Below are positions 44,246-52,180 of a stretch of 64,000 nucleotides of DNA, piece by piece. A program made the translations under genes and the position numbers. Under the pieces are notes generated by a model, which made no database searches, was not told where the DNA came from, and was given only the letters and a program-made list of their open reading frames with translations. Source of the stretch: Amycolatopsis alba DSM 44262 (GTDB lineage Bacteria > Actinomycetota > Actinomycetes > Mycobacteriales > Pseudonocardiaceae); assembly GCF_000384215.1 (NCBI RefSeq), contig NZ_KB913032.1, forward strand, positions 5,385,602 to 5,449,601. Direction: 5' to 3'. The number at the start of each line of letters is the position of its first letter. The first letter of the stretch is position 1.

Positions 44246-45664
44246 ATGACAGCACTGGGAGCACGTTCGGTGGGGGCGCTGGCGGCCGCCCTGCTGGTGA
44301 TCGTGTCGACCGCCACGCCGTCCGCAGCCGAACCCCGCCCCGCGACGTATTTCGTCGACTGTCAGCGAGGATCGGACGAGGCCTCCGGCACGCGCGCCGC
44401 GGCGCCGTGGGCGTCGGTGGCGAAAGCGAGCGCGCGGACCTACGCGCCGGGTGACCGCGTCGTGTTCCGTGCGGGCACCCGGTGCGACGGCATGTTCGCG
44501 CCGAAAGGCTCCGGCACGCCGGGGAAGCCGATCACCGTCGGGTCCTACGGCTCGGGTGCCAAACCCGCCATCGACGCGCACGGCGCGCTCGCGGCCGTCC
44601 TGCTGGACGACGTCGAAGGCTGGGAGATCGAGGATCTCGCGCTGTCGAACCTCGGGCCGGCGCCCGGCGCGCACGAGATCCGGTTCGGTGTCTACGCCCG
44701 GCTGACCGACTACGGCGTCGGACGGCACTACGTCGTGCGGGACGTCGACGTCCACGACGTCAACGGCTGTCAGTGTCAGAATCCCAGTGACCCCGATCCG
44801 AGCGGCGGGATCCTCTTCAAGGCCGCGGGTACCGGGCGGCCGACCGGCTTCGACGACGTCCTCGTCGACGGCAACACCGTCACCAGGACCGGGCGGACCG
44901 CCATCGGCACCTCTTCGGACTGGCAACGCCGTCCCGAATACCCCAGCGGCACGGGTTCCGCGTACGTGCCCATCACGAGGCTGCGGATCACCGGCAACAC
45001 GCTGCGCACCATCCACGGCGACGGTATCGGTGTCTACAATGGACTGAACGCGCTGGTCGAGGACAACGTGCTCGACGGCTACGCGATCGGCGGGACGAAG
45101 TACACCACCGGCATGTTCGCCTACAACTCGAACGGCACCAGGATCCGCTACAACACCGTCTCGGACGGGAAAGGCGGGGAAACGCTGCCGTCGCAGTCCT
45201 TCATGGTCGAGTCCGCGTCGCTGGGGACGGTGTACGAGCACAACCTCAGCCGCCGCAGCGACGGCGGCCTGCTGATCGTCTGCAACGACCCCGACGCCAC
45301 CGCGGACCGCACCGTGTTCCGGTACAACGTCAGCCTCGACGACAACTCGCTCGGCCGGTATCCGAACGGCGACCGCACCGGTGTCTTCACCATGATGTGC
45401 GGCGACCCCGGCTCGCTTTCGGTGTACGGCAACGTGGTGCGCACCGGCGTCGCCGAGGTGATGGTGAACAACGTCGGCGACTTCGGCGCGTCGTTCGTCG
45501 GCAACCTGTTCTCCGGCCGCCCCGGCGGTTCGCGGATCGACGATCCGAAGAGCACGTACCGCCACAACGTGTTCCTGTCCATCACCGGACGGCCGCAGAC
45601 GGGCGCCTTCTCCGCGACGCCGGTCGACGCGGGTGCCCGTCGTGACCGGTTCACGGCGCGATGA
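44246..45664 (+). CDS. Secreted beta-helix protein coupled to P450
   Basis: Protein of 472 aa with a signal peptide (about 1-28, LAAALLVIVSTATPSAA) and the same parallel beta-helix architecture as its paralogue at 35175-36701: TYFVDCQRGSDEASGT, GSGTPGKPITVGSYGSG, DVHDVNGCQCQ. It overlaps the P450 gene by four bases (ATGA) and follows a SARP-type site, so it is expressed with the biosynthetic genes. This argues for a real role in making, exporting or modifying the product, possibly acting on the sugars outside the cell, but the function is not established. Confidence 0.8.
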   Translation: MTALGARSVGALAAALLVIVSTATPSAAEPRPATYFVDCQRGSDEASGTRAAAPWASVAKASARTYAPGDRVVFRAGTRCDGMFAPKGSGTPGKPITVGSYGSGAKPAIDAHGALAAVLLDDVEGWEIEDLALSNLGPAPGAHEIRFGVYARLTDYGVGRHYVVRDVDVHDVNGCQCQNPSDPDPSGGILFKAAGTGRPTGFDDVLVDGNTVTRTGRTAIGTSSDWQRRPEYPSGTGSAYVPITRLRITGNTLRTIHGDGIGVYNGLNALVEDNVLDGYAIGGTKYTTGMFAYNSNGTRIRYNTVSDGKGGETLPSQSFMVESASLGTVYEHNLSRRSDGGLLIVCNDPDATADRTVFRYNVSLDDNSLGRYPNGDRTGVFTMMCGDPGSLSVYGNVVRTGVAEVMVNNVGDFGASFVGNLFSGRPGGSRIDDPKSTYRHNVFLSITGRPQTGAFSATPVDAGARRDRFTAR

Positions 45665-46845
45665 CCGGCGCGCCCGAACTCGCCTTCCCGCTCGCCGACG
45701 CCACCGCGCTCGACCCGGACACCCGTTTTCGCGGGCTGCGAGACGAGGGACCGGTCCGGGTACGGCTGCCCTTCGGCGAGCCCGCCTGGCTCGTGAGCAG
45801 CTACGAGGACGTCCGGACGGTGCTCGGGGACCGGCGGTTCTCCCGTGCGGACTCGCTCGGCGCGGACGAACCGCGGGTGGTGCCGATGCCGCAGCGGGCC
45901 AACCTGATCCTGAACCACGACGAGCCGGAGCACAGCAGGCTGCGTGGCCTGGTGGCCGCAGCGTTCACCCGGCCCGGCGTACGGCGGCTCGAAACGGTGA
46001 CGGAAGGCTTCGTGGCAGGCCTGCTGGACCGGCTGAGCGCCCAGGGGCCGCCGGGGGACCTGGTCTCCGCGGTCGCGGCGCCGCTGCCCGCGCTCGTGAT
46101 GGCCGAGCTGCTCGGTGTCCCCGAGGAAGGCCGCGAAGACTTCGTCGGGCTGACCGGCTCCCTGCTGGCGACCGCGCTGGCGACGCAGACCGCCGAGCAG
46201 ACCAAGGCCGCGGGGCTGCGGTTGTGGGCGGTGCTCGGTGACCTCGTGCGCGAACGGCGCCGATCGCCGGGTACCGGGCTCGTGGCCGATCTGGTGCGGG
46301 GCGGGGTGAGCGACGAGGAAGCCGTCGCGTTGTGCGCCACCGTGGTGATCGCCGGCCACGACGCCACCACCATGCAGCTCGGCAACTTCTGCTACCAGCT
46401 GCTCACCACGCCGGGGCGGTACGAGCAGCTCGTCGCCGATCCGGCGCTGATCGAAAACGCCGTCGAAGAACTGATGCGGTACAGCCCGCTCGGCATCAGC
46501 ACGGCGTTCCCGCGCCGGGTGACCGAGGACGTCGAGCTCGGCGGGGTGCTTCTGCGCGCGGGGGACTACGTGGTGGTGGCGCTGACCGCGGCCAACCGCG
46601 ACGGCGAGGTCTTCGACCGGCCGGACGAGCTCGAACTGACCCGGCGGCCGAATCCGCACCTCGGCTTCGGTTACGGGCTGCACCGGTGTCTCGGCGCGCA
46701 GCTGGCGCTCTTGCAGCTTCGCGTGGTGCTGCGCGCGCTGGTCACCAGGTTTCCGGGACTGGCGCTCGCCGTGCCCGTCGCCGACGTGCGCTGGTCGCCC
46801 GGCCTGTTGGCGCGAAGCGCGGAAAGCCTCCCGGTCTGCTGGTAG
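45661..46845 (+). CDS. Cytochrome P450
   Basis: Protein of 394 aa. The I-helix has VIAGHDATT, the K-helix EELMRY (ExxR), and the heme loop FGYGLHRCLG with ligand C343. A soluble bacterial P450 that would use a ferredoxin, possibly the one encoded at 51950-52180. It is translationally coupled to the beta-helix gene. Likely role: hydroxylation, or C-O or C-C ring formation on the polyketide. Confidence 0.93.
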   Translation: MTGAPELAFPLADATALDPDTRFRGLRDEGPVRVRLPFGEPAWLVSSYEDVRTVLGDRRFSRADSLGADEPRVVPMPQRANLILNHDEPEHSRLRGLVAAAFTRPGVRRLETVTEGFVAGLLDRLSAQGPPGDLVSAVAAPLPALVMAELLGVPEEGREDFVGLTGSLLATALATQTAEQTKAAGLRLWAVLGDLVRERRRSPGTGLVADLVRGGVSDEEAVALCATVVIAGHDATTMQLGNFCYQLLTTPGRYEQLVADPALIENAVEELMRYSPLGISTAFPRRVTEDVELGGVLLRAGDYVVVALTAANRDGEVFDRPDELELTRRPNPHLGFGYGLHRCLGAQLALLQLRVVLRALVTRFPGLALAVPVADVRWSPGLLARSAESLPVCW

Positions 46846-46854
46846 GCCTTCCGC

Positions 46855-47604
46855 TCAGCAGAGCGCGCCGTCGACCGTGACGGCGCTGCCGGTGACGTAA
46901 CCGGAGAGGTCGCTGGCCAGCCAGCGCACCGCGTCGGCCACCTCGTCCGGGGTGGCCGGCCTGCCCAGCGCGATGACGGGCTCGAACCGGGCCAGCAGCG
47001 CGGCGCGGTCCGCCTCGGCGAGATCGTCGTAGACCTCGGTGTGGACCATGCCCAGCGTCAGCAGGTTGAACCGGATGCCCGCGGGGCCGTATTCCTGTGC
47101 CAGTGAACGGTTCCAGCCGTGCAGGGCCGCCTTCGACGCGGTGTAGTGCACGCGCCCGGCCAGGCCGAGCTCCGCGGACCTGGAACTGATCGCGACGACC
47201 GACGACCCGCGGCCGAGCAGCGGGAGCACCGCGGTGGTCAGCCGGTGCACGGCGGTGACGTTGGCGGCGAGGGTGGCCTCCCACTCGGCCAGGCCGAGCT
47301 TCGGGTAAGCGGCCCGGCCGACCGTCGCGGCGTTGTGCACCACCAGATCCAGCCCGCCGAACCGCTCGGCACAGCGTCCGGCGAGCCGTTCGGCCTCGCC
47401 GTCCGCGGTGAGGTCGGCCTCGCAGACGAGGTGCTCGCCACCGAGGGCGTCGAGTTCGGCCCGCAGTGCCACCACGCTGTCCCGTCCGCGCGCGCAGGTG
47501 ACGACGTCGACGCCGTCCTTGGCGAGCGCGAGCACGACGGCCTTGCCGATCCCCTTGGTTCCGCCGGTGATCAGCGCGCGTTTGCCCCGCAGTTCCAGGT
47601 CCAT
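46855..47604 (-). CDS. SDR ketoreductase
   Basis: Protein of 249 aa, classical SDR: ALITGGTKGIGKAV, VHNAATVG, and the Ser-Tyr-Lys site (ISSRSAELGLAGRVHYTASK). The C-terminal half closely resembles the ketoreductase at 59781-60533 (SDLSGYVTGSAVTVDG). It follows the next SDR by 4 bases in a leftward pair. Likely reduces a ring carbonyl during tailoring; position specificity is unknown. Confidence 0.88.
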   Translation of the reverse strand: MDLELRGKRALITGGTKGIGKAVVLALAKDGVDVVTCARGRDSVVALRAELDALGGEHLVCEADLTADGEAERLAGRCAERFGGLDLVVHNAATVGRAAYPKLGLAEWEATLAANVTAVHRLTTAVLPLLGRGSSVVAISSRSAELGLAGRVHYTASKAALHGWNRSLAQEYGPAGIRFNLLTLGMVHTEVYDDLAEADRAALLARFEPVIALGRPATPDEVADAVRWLASDLSGYVTGSAVTVDGALC

Positions 47605-47608
47605 GGGC

Positions 47609-48358
47609 TCAGCGGCCGCCTGCCACGTTGATCACTTCGCCGCTGATGTTGCCGTTGGCCTCGGAGCAGAGGAAGACGATGAGCCTGCCGACGTCCTCCG
47701 GTTTGCTCAGATGCCCGCTCGGGGTGGTGGCCGCCGCCTGTTCGACGATCGCCGGGTCGACGCCGTCGAAGCTCTCTGTCAGCGTGCCGCCGGGCGCCAC
47801 CACGTTGCTGAGCACGCCGCCCTTCGTCCACATCAGCCCGCGGACGAACCCGTTCAGCGCGGACTTCGCGGCGCTGTAGATCTCCGAGCCGTACATCCCG
47901 TGGGTGGCCGTCACCGAGGACAGCAGGACGACCCGGCCCCAGCCGCGGGCACGCATGCCGCCCAGCGCGTGCTGGACGGTGCGGATGTGCCCTTCGCTGT
48001 TCTCGCGCAGCTTGGTGTACCAGCCCTCTTGGAAGTTCTCGAACTCGGTGAGGTCCTCCGGGTTGATCCAGGTGAAGGTCTGGGCGTTGCACACCACGAC
48101 GTCGATGCCGCCCCAGTGCCGTTCCACCTCTTCGACGGCGGCCTTGATCGAGACCGGGTCGCCGAGGTCGTGCCGGACCGCGAGCGCCCGGTCCGGCCCG
48201 CCGAGTCCGGTCACCAGTTCGTCGGCCGCTTCCTTGCCGGTGTGATAGGTGATGGCGACCCGCGCGCCCTCTTCGGCGAACAGCCGGGCCGTCGCCTTGC
48301 CGATCCCTCTGGTCGCGCCCGTGATCAGCACCCGCTTGTCCCGCAGTCCCAGATCCAT
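47609..48358 (-). CDS. SDR ketoreductase
   Basis: Protein of 249 aa with VLITGATRGIGKAT, VVCNAQTF (a variant of NNAG), and LSSVTATHGMYGSEIYSAAK. First gene of a two-SDR operon. The catalytic Ser and YxxxK are present, while the CNAQ variation and the long loop FENFQEGWYTKLRENSEGH set it apart from the other two SDRs of the cluster. A palindromic operator lies 66 bases upstream. Confidence 0.88.
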   Translation of the reverse strand: MDLGLRDKRVLITGATRGIGKATARLFAEEGARVAITYHTGKEAADELVTGLGGPDRALAVRHDLGDPVSIKAAVEEVERHWGGIDVVVCNAQTFTWINPEDLTEFENFQEGWYTKLRENSEGHIRTVQHALGGMRARGWGRVVLLSSVTATHGMYGSEIYSAAKSALNGFVRGLMWTKGGVLSNVVAPGGTLTESFDGVDPAIVEQAAATTPSGHLSKPEDVGRLIVFLCSEANGNISGEVINVAGGR

Positions 48359-48423
48359 AACGTCACTCCGCAGTCTTGGTCGTGCCGGGCCGGAGGCCGG
48401 CCCGGTGCCTTGACCCTAATCGA

Positions 48424-48444
48424 TATAGCCATACTATGGCTATA
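48424..48444. promoter_or_regulatory. Perfect palindrome upstream of the two-SDR operon
   Basis: TATAGCCAT-ACT-ATGGCTATA, 9-base arms around a 3-base centre, in an AT-rich patch between the aminotransferase stop and the SDR start. The half-site ATGGCTAT also occurs in the promoter at 27381-27419. Likely binds a dimeric repressor. Confidence 0.6.
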
Positions 48445-48466
48445 GTTCGGCAGTTCGGCAGGCCCG

Positions 48467-49516
48467 TCAGTCGCCGCGCAGCGCGGCGGCCAGCACCGGG
48501 TACTCGGCTTCGGTGGGCGCGGTGATCCGCAGCCCGCTCACCCGGCCCGGCTGCGCGCCGGAAAAGACCCGGACCACCACCCCGTGCCGGAGCAGCCGCT
48601 CGTGTTCCCGCTCGGCGTCCTCCGTGTACACGAACCGGTAGTGCACCGGGACACCGGTGACCACCCCCGGATACCGCGTGCGCAGCAGGGCCTCCATCCG
48701 GTTCGCGGTGGCACTCAAGCGGCTCCGGCTGTGCGCCACCCAGCCGAGGTTGCGCAACGCCTCGGCGGCGACGAGCGCGTCCAGGCAGGAGATCGACCAG
48801 TTCAGCTGCCGGGCCCGGATCGCCGCGCGCAATCCGGCGTCGGGAGTCCACATCACCCCGGTCCTGGTTCCCGCGATGCCGAACAGCTTGTTGGGGGAGA
48901 GCAACACGACGACGTTGCCCAGCCCGGACCAGATCATCGAACGCTGCGAGCCGCCGTCGGCGAAGTCGATGTACGCCTCGTCGACGATCAGTGTGGAGCG
49001 GGGGTTGTCCCGGCAGATCGCGGCCAGCTCCTCCGACGGCACGTACAGGCCCAGCGGGTTGTTGGGATTGGACAGCAGGACACATTCGTAGTGCCGCATC
49101 GCGTAGGCGACGCGGGCCGCCCTGGTCTCCGCGGTCTCCGGTACCCCGGCGTCCGGGCCGACATGGTTGGTGATCCACCGGATGCTGTCGGTGTAGTCGG
49201 GGGTGACCACCGCCGTGCTCCGCGTCGGGAAATGGGCCGACAGCAACCGGATGAACTCCGTGATGCCCCGCCCGGCCACCAGCTCGCCGCCGTCGGCCCC
49301 GAGGTACTCGGCGTAGGCCGAGACGAACAGTTCCTCGGCGTCGTAGGGATGTGCCCGCAGCGAACGGATGTCCACCGCGCGCAGCGCCGAGCCGACGCTG
49401 GTCGGCGGGCCGTACCGGTTGATGCAGGTGCCGAGGTCCAGATAAGCCCGCGCGCCGAGCGCGCGCAGATCCCCGCCCTGCCACTCGGTGGCTCCGGCCG
49501 CGGTCACCTTGGTCAT
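48467..49516 (-). CDS. HisC/CobD-like PLP-dependent aminotransferase
   Basis: Protein of 349 aa, class I/II fold: SNPNNPLG (149-156), VDEAY (178-182), PLP lysine in LLSPNKLFGIAGTRTG (K210), and the carboxylate-binding Arg in LRITAP. Most like histidinol-phosphate aminotransferase or threonine-phosphate decarboxylase. It overlaps the methyltransferase gene by four bases, so it is part of the cluster. It may prepare an amine building block or install nitrogen. Exact reaction unknown. Confidence 0.8.
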   Translation of the reverse strand: MTKVTAAGATEWQGGDLRALGARAYLDLGTCINRYGPPTSVGSALRAVDIRSLRAHPYDAEELFVSAYAEYLGADGGELVAGRGITEFIRLLSAHFPTRSTAVVTPDYTDSIRWITNHVGPDAGVPETAETRAARVAYAMRHYECVLLSNPNNPLGLYVPSEELAAICRDNPRSTLIVDEAYIDFADGGSQRSMIWSGLGNVVVLLSPNKLFGIAGTRTGVMWTPDAGLRAAIRARQLNWSISCLDALVAAEALRNLGWVAHSRSRLSATANRMEALLRTRYPGVVTGVPVHYRFVYTEDAEREHERLLRHGVVVRVFSGAQPGRVSGLRITAPTEAEYPVLAAALRGD

Positions 49517-50556
49517 CGGTTCGCGGCCTTGTGCAGTTCGACGAGTGTCTCGTTCTCGTCCAGCGCGACCACGGCGCCCTTCCGGAATCCCGCCGCCTCG
49601 GCGAGCCCGGTCAGTTCGGCGATGGTGTACTCGGATCCGCCCGGTGTCACCAGGCGCATGTTCAGGCTGGCGACCAGGTTCTCGACGTGACCGAAGTCGT
49701 CGGGCAGCATCCGGTCGACGACCACCAGCGTGCCGCCGGGGTTCACCGCCCGGTAGGCGTTCTCCACGATCCGCGCGCGCTCTTCCGGCGACCAGTCGTG
49801 CAGGATGTGGCTCAGCACCACCACGTCCGCCGCCGGGATCCGGTCGCGGAAGAAGTCGCCCGCCTGGAAGCGCACGGAGCCGGACCCGCCGATCTCGGCG
49901 CGGTACTCGTCGAAGAACGGCTCGATCTGCTCGCGGTCGAAGACGGTGATCTCCAGCTCGGGATGCGCTTCGGCGAGCTGGCTCGCGAGGTTGCCCCGCC
50001 CGCCGCCCGCGTCGACCACGGTGCGGCGCCCGGCGAATCCGGCCGCCTTGATCACCTTGGCGCCCAGCACCTGCATCAGGCCGTCCATCATCCGGACGTA
50101 GGGCGCGATCATCTCCGGGTTGTTGAGCATCACCTCGAAGTCGCCGCCCGCTTGGGGTTTGCCGGTGCGCACCGCGTCGCCGAGGCCACCCCACACCGGG
50201 TACAGGAAGTGTTTGGCGCCACCGAGGAAGTCCCCGATGTAGCCGGGTTCCCCCGGTACCAGGTGCCGGGTGCCCGCTTCGGTGTTGCGGTAGCGCCCGT
50301 CCGCGGTCTCGAGCAGGCCGAGCGCCACCAGCAGCTGGAGGAAGTCACGCAGGCCCCTGCCGTGCAGGGCGAGGCGCTCCCGCAGTTCCTCCTCGGTCGC
50401 CGGGCCCGCCGTGAGGCTGCCGAAGACGTTCAGTTCGACCGCCGTCAGCAAGGCCTGGGCGTCACAGAAAGCGTTGCCCAGCCGGAGAATGTCGGCCGAA
50501 CCGTCGGTGTGCCCGCCGAGGTCGTCCTGAACGGGCCGGGTGCTGGTCTTCGTCAT
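49513..50556 (-). CDS. SAM-dependent O-methyltransferase (Methyltransf_2 type)
   Basis: Protein of 347 aa with SAM motif VVDAGGGRGNL, the catalytic HILHDWSPEE, and the same N-terminal dimerisation helices as the methyltransferase at 38487-39509. Expected to methylate a phenol of the aglycone. A SARP-type site lies 59 bases upstream, in the divergent promoter shared with the P450 at 50757. Confidence 0.9.
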   Translation of the reverse strand: MTKTSTRPVQDDLGGHTDGSADILRLGNAFCDAQALLTAVELNVFGSLTAGPATEEELRERLALHGRGLRDFLQLLVALGLLETADGRYRNTEAGTRHLVPGEPGYIGDFLGGAKHFLYPVWGGLGDAVRTGKPQAGGDFEVMLNNPEMIAPYVRMMDGLMQVLGAKVIKAAGFAGRRTVVDAGGGRGNLASQLAEAHPELEITVFDREQIEPFFDEYRAEIGGSGSVRFQAGDFFRDRIPAADVVVLSHILHDWSPEERARIVENAYRAVNPGGTLVVVDRMLPDDFGHVENLVASLNMRLVTPGGSEYTIAELTGLAEAAGFRKGAVVALDENETLVELHKAANR

Positions 50557-50614
50557 CGGCGTTCCTCTCCTGGTTCCGGGTCCCGATCACCGTGGCGAGT
50601 CCTGGTCGAAAATC

Positions 50615-50632
50615 GCTGGGACGGGGCTGGGT
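50615..50632 (-). promoter_or_regulatory. SARP-type direct repeat before methyltransferase gene
   Basis: On the minus strand ACCCAGC (50632-50626) and TCCCAGC (50621-50615) start 11 bases apart, 59 bases before the start codon. Weaker match to TTC[C/G]AGC, but the spacing is exact. Confidence 0.45.
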
Positions 50633-50662
50633 CGTGTCCCGTGCGCGGCGCGCTGACCGCCT

Positions 50663-50680
50663 TTCCAGCGTCACACCAGC
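50663..50680 (+). promoter_or_regulatory. SARP-type direct repeat before P450-ferredoxin operon
   Basis: TTCCAGC and CACCAGC start 11 bases apart with a GTCA spacer, 77 bases upstream of the P450 start. Confidence 0.5.
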
Positions 50681-50756
50681 GGGTGGTTGAACGGTGTGGC
50701 AAGAGAAGAACGCCCAGTTCGCCGTCGGCGCACGGCTGACCCGAGAGAGGTGCCAG

Positions 50757-51953
50757 GTGTCCGGTTCGTGCCCTGTTTCCTACCCCTTCGAGTGGACTCC
50801 GCCGCTGGAGATCCCGGAGAAATGGCGTGACCTCCGCGAGCGGCCGATCGTCGAGATCACGTTGCCCAGCGGCGATCCCGCTCTCCTGGTGACCCGGTAC
50901 CGGGACGTGAAGGCGCTGTTCGCGGACGTGCGGCTGAGCCGTAACACCGCGTGGTACCCGACATCGCGGATCTCCTTGAACAACAACCTGTTCAGCGATC
51001 CGGAGATCGATTCGGACCCGCCCCGCTACAGCGCCGAGCGAGGCCTGGTGACGCGGGCCTTCAGCGCCCGGCACATCGAGGCGCTCCGGCCGCTCGCGGT
51101 GACGATCACCGGCGAACTCCTCGACCGGATGGCCGAAGGCGCGTCCTCGGCCGAACTCAACGAGGCGATCGCCTTCCCGCTGCCGATCCGCGTGATCTGT
51201 CATCTGCTCGGCATCCCCGAGGAGGACATGGAGGTCTTCCGCGGGCTGGTCGACGGTTTCCTGTCGATCAGCAAACTGCCGGACGCCGAGGTGGCCCGCT
51301 GCCGCGAGGACCTGTGGAGCTATATCGACAAGTTCATCCGGCTGCGCCGCGAAACCCCCGGCGAGGATCTGACCAGCGCGCTGATCCAGATCAGCGACGG
51401 CGATCAGAACCGGCTGTCGGACTACCAGCTGCACCACTGGATCCGCACCTTGCTGATCGCCGGCTACATCACCACCGCCAGCCAGATCGGCTCCAGCATG
51501 GCCGTGCTGCTGCACCGGCCCGACGTCGTCGCGGACCTGCGCGCCGACTACTCGCTGATCCCGTCGGCGGTGGAAGAACTGCTGCGCTACGAACTGATGG
51601 GCTCCTCGCTGGGCTCGCTCCGGTACGCGCTCGAAGACATCGAACTCGTCGACGGCTCGGTGGTGCCCAAGGGGTCGACCGTCCTGCTGTCCACCGAGGC
51701 GAACGTGGACGAAACGGCGTTCCCCGACCCGCTGACCCTCGACATCCGGCGCACCAACAACCATCACCTCACCTTCGGCTCCGGCATCCACTACTGCGTG
51801 GGCGCGGCGCTGGCGAGGATGGAACTGCAGGTGGCGACCGAGGGGCTGCTGCGCCGGTTCCCCGGCCTGCGGCTCGCCGTGCCCGCGGCCGACCTGCCGC
51901 GCAAGTTCGGCGGGTTCCTGGAGGCCTTCGCCGAAATCCCGGTCGAGTGGTGA
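50757..51953 (+). CDS. Cytochrome P450
   Basis: Protein of 398 aa from GTG 50757 (GAGAGG 7 bases upstream); a GTG at 50694 has no such site. ExxR motif EELLRYE and heme loop FGSGIHYCVG (C347). The I-helix reads LIAGYITTAS, with Ile where the acid of the acid-alcohol pair (AGxE/DT) normally sits. Loss of that acid is seen in P450s that do atypical chemistry, such as oxidative coupling. A ferredoxin gene overlaps its end, so the pair is a matched oxidation system. Confidence 0.92.
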   Translation: MSGSCPVSYPFEWTPPLEIPEKWRDLRERPIVEITLPSGDPALLVTRYRDVKALFADVRLSRNTAWYPTSRISLNNNLFSDPEIDSDPPRYSAERGLVTRAFSARHIEALRPLAVTITGELLDRMAEGASSAELNEAIAFPLPIRVICHLLGIPEEDMEVFRGLVDGFLSISKLPDAEVARCREDLWSYIDKFIRLRRETPGEDLTSALIQISDGDQNRLSDYQLHHWIRTLLIAGYITTASQIGSSMAVLLHRPDVVADLRADYSLIPSAVEELLRYELMGSSLGSLRYALEDIELVDGSVVPKGSTVLLSTEANVDETAFPDPLTLDIRRTNNHHLTFGSGIHYCVGAALARMELQVATEGLLRRFPGLRLAVPAADLPRKFGGFLEAFAEIPVEW

Positions 51954-52180
51954 CCGGCGAGGACTCACTGCGTGTCTCGGCGGACCGGGACGTCTGCGTG
52001 GTGAGCAGTCTTTGCGTGTACCGGGTGCCCGAAGTGTTCGACCAGGACGAGGAGGGCCGGGTCAAGGTCGTCGACCGGACCCCGCCCGCCGAACTGGCCA
52101 CCGAGGTGCGCCGGGCGGCCCAGGGCTGTCCGACGCGGGCGATCCGGATCGAGGATTCCGGTGCGGAGGACCGACGATGA
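51950..52180 (+). CDS. [3Fe-4S] ferredoxin
   Basis: Protein of 76 aa starting at GTG, overlapping the P450 stop (GTGA). The cluster ligands are C16, C22 and C60 (DVCVVSSLC and GCPTRAI), the three-Cys pattern of single-cluster P450-partner ferredoxins. Acidic residues around DQDEEG fit docking to a P450. It delivers electrons to the upstream P450 and perhaps to the one at 45661. Its stop overlaps the MFS start. Confidence 0.88.
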   Translation: MTGEDSLRVSADRDVCVVSSLCVYRVPEVFDQDEEGRVKVVDRTPPAELATEVRRAAQGCPTRAIRIEDSGAEDRR

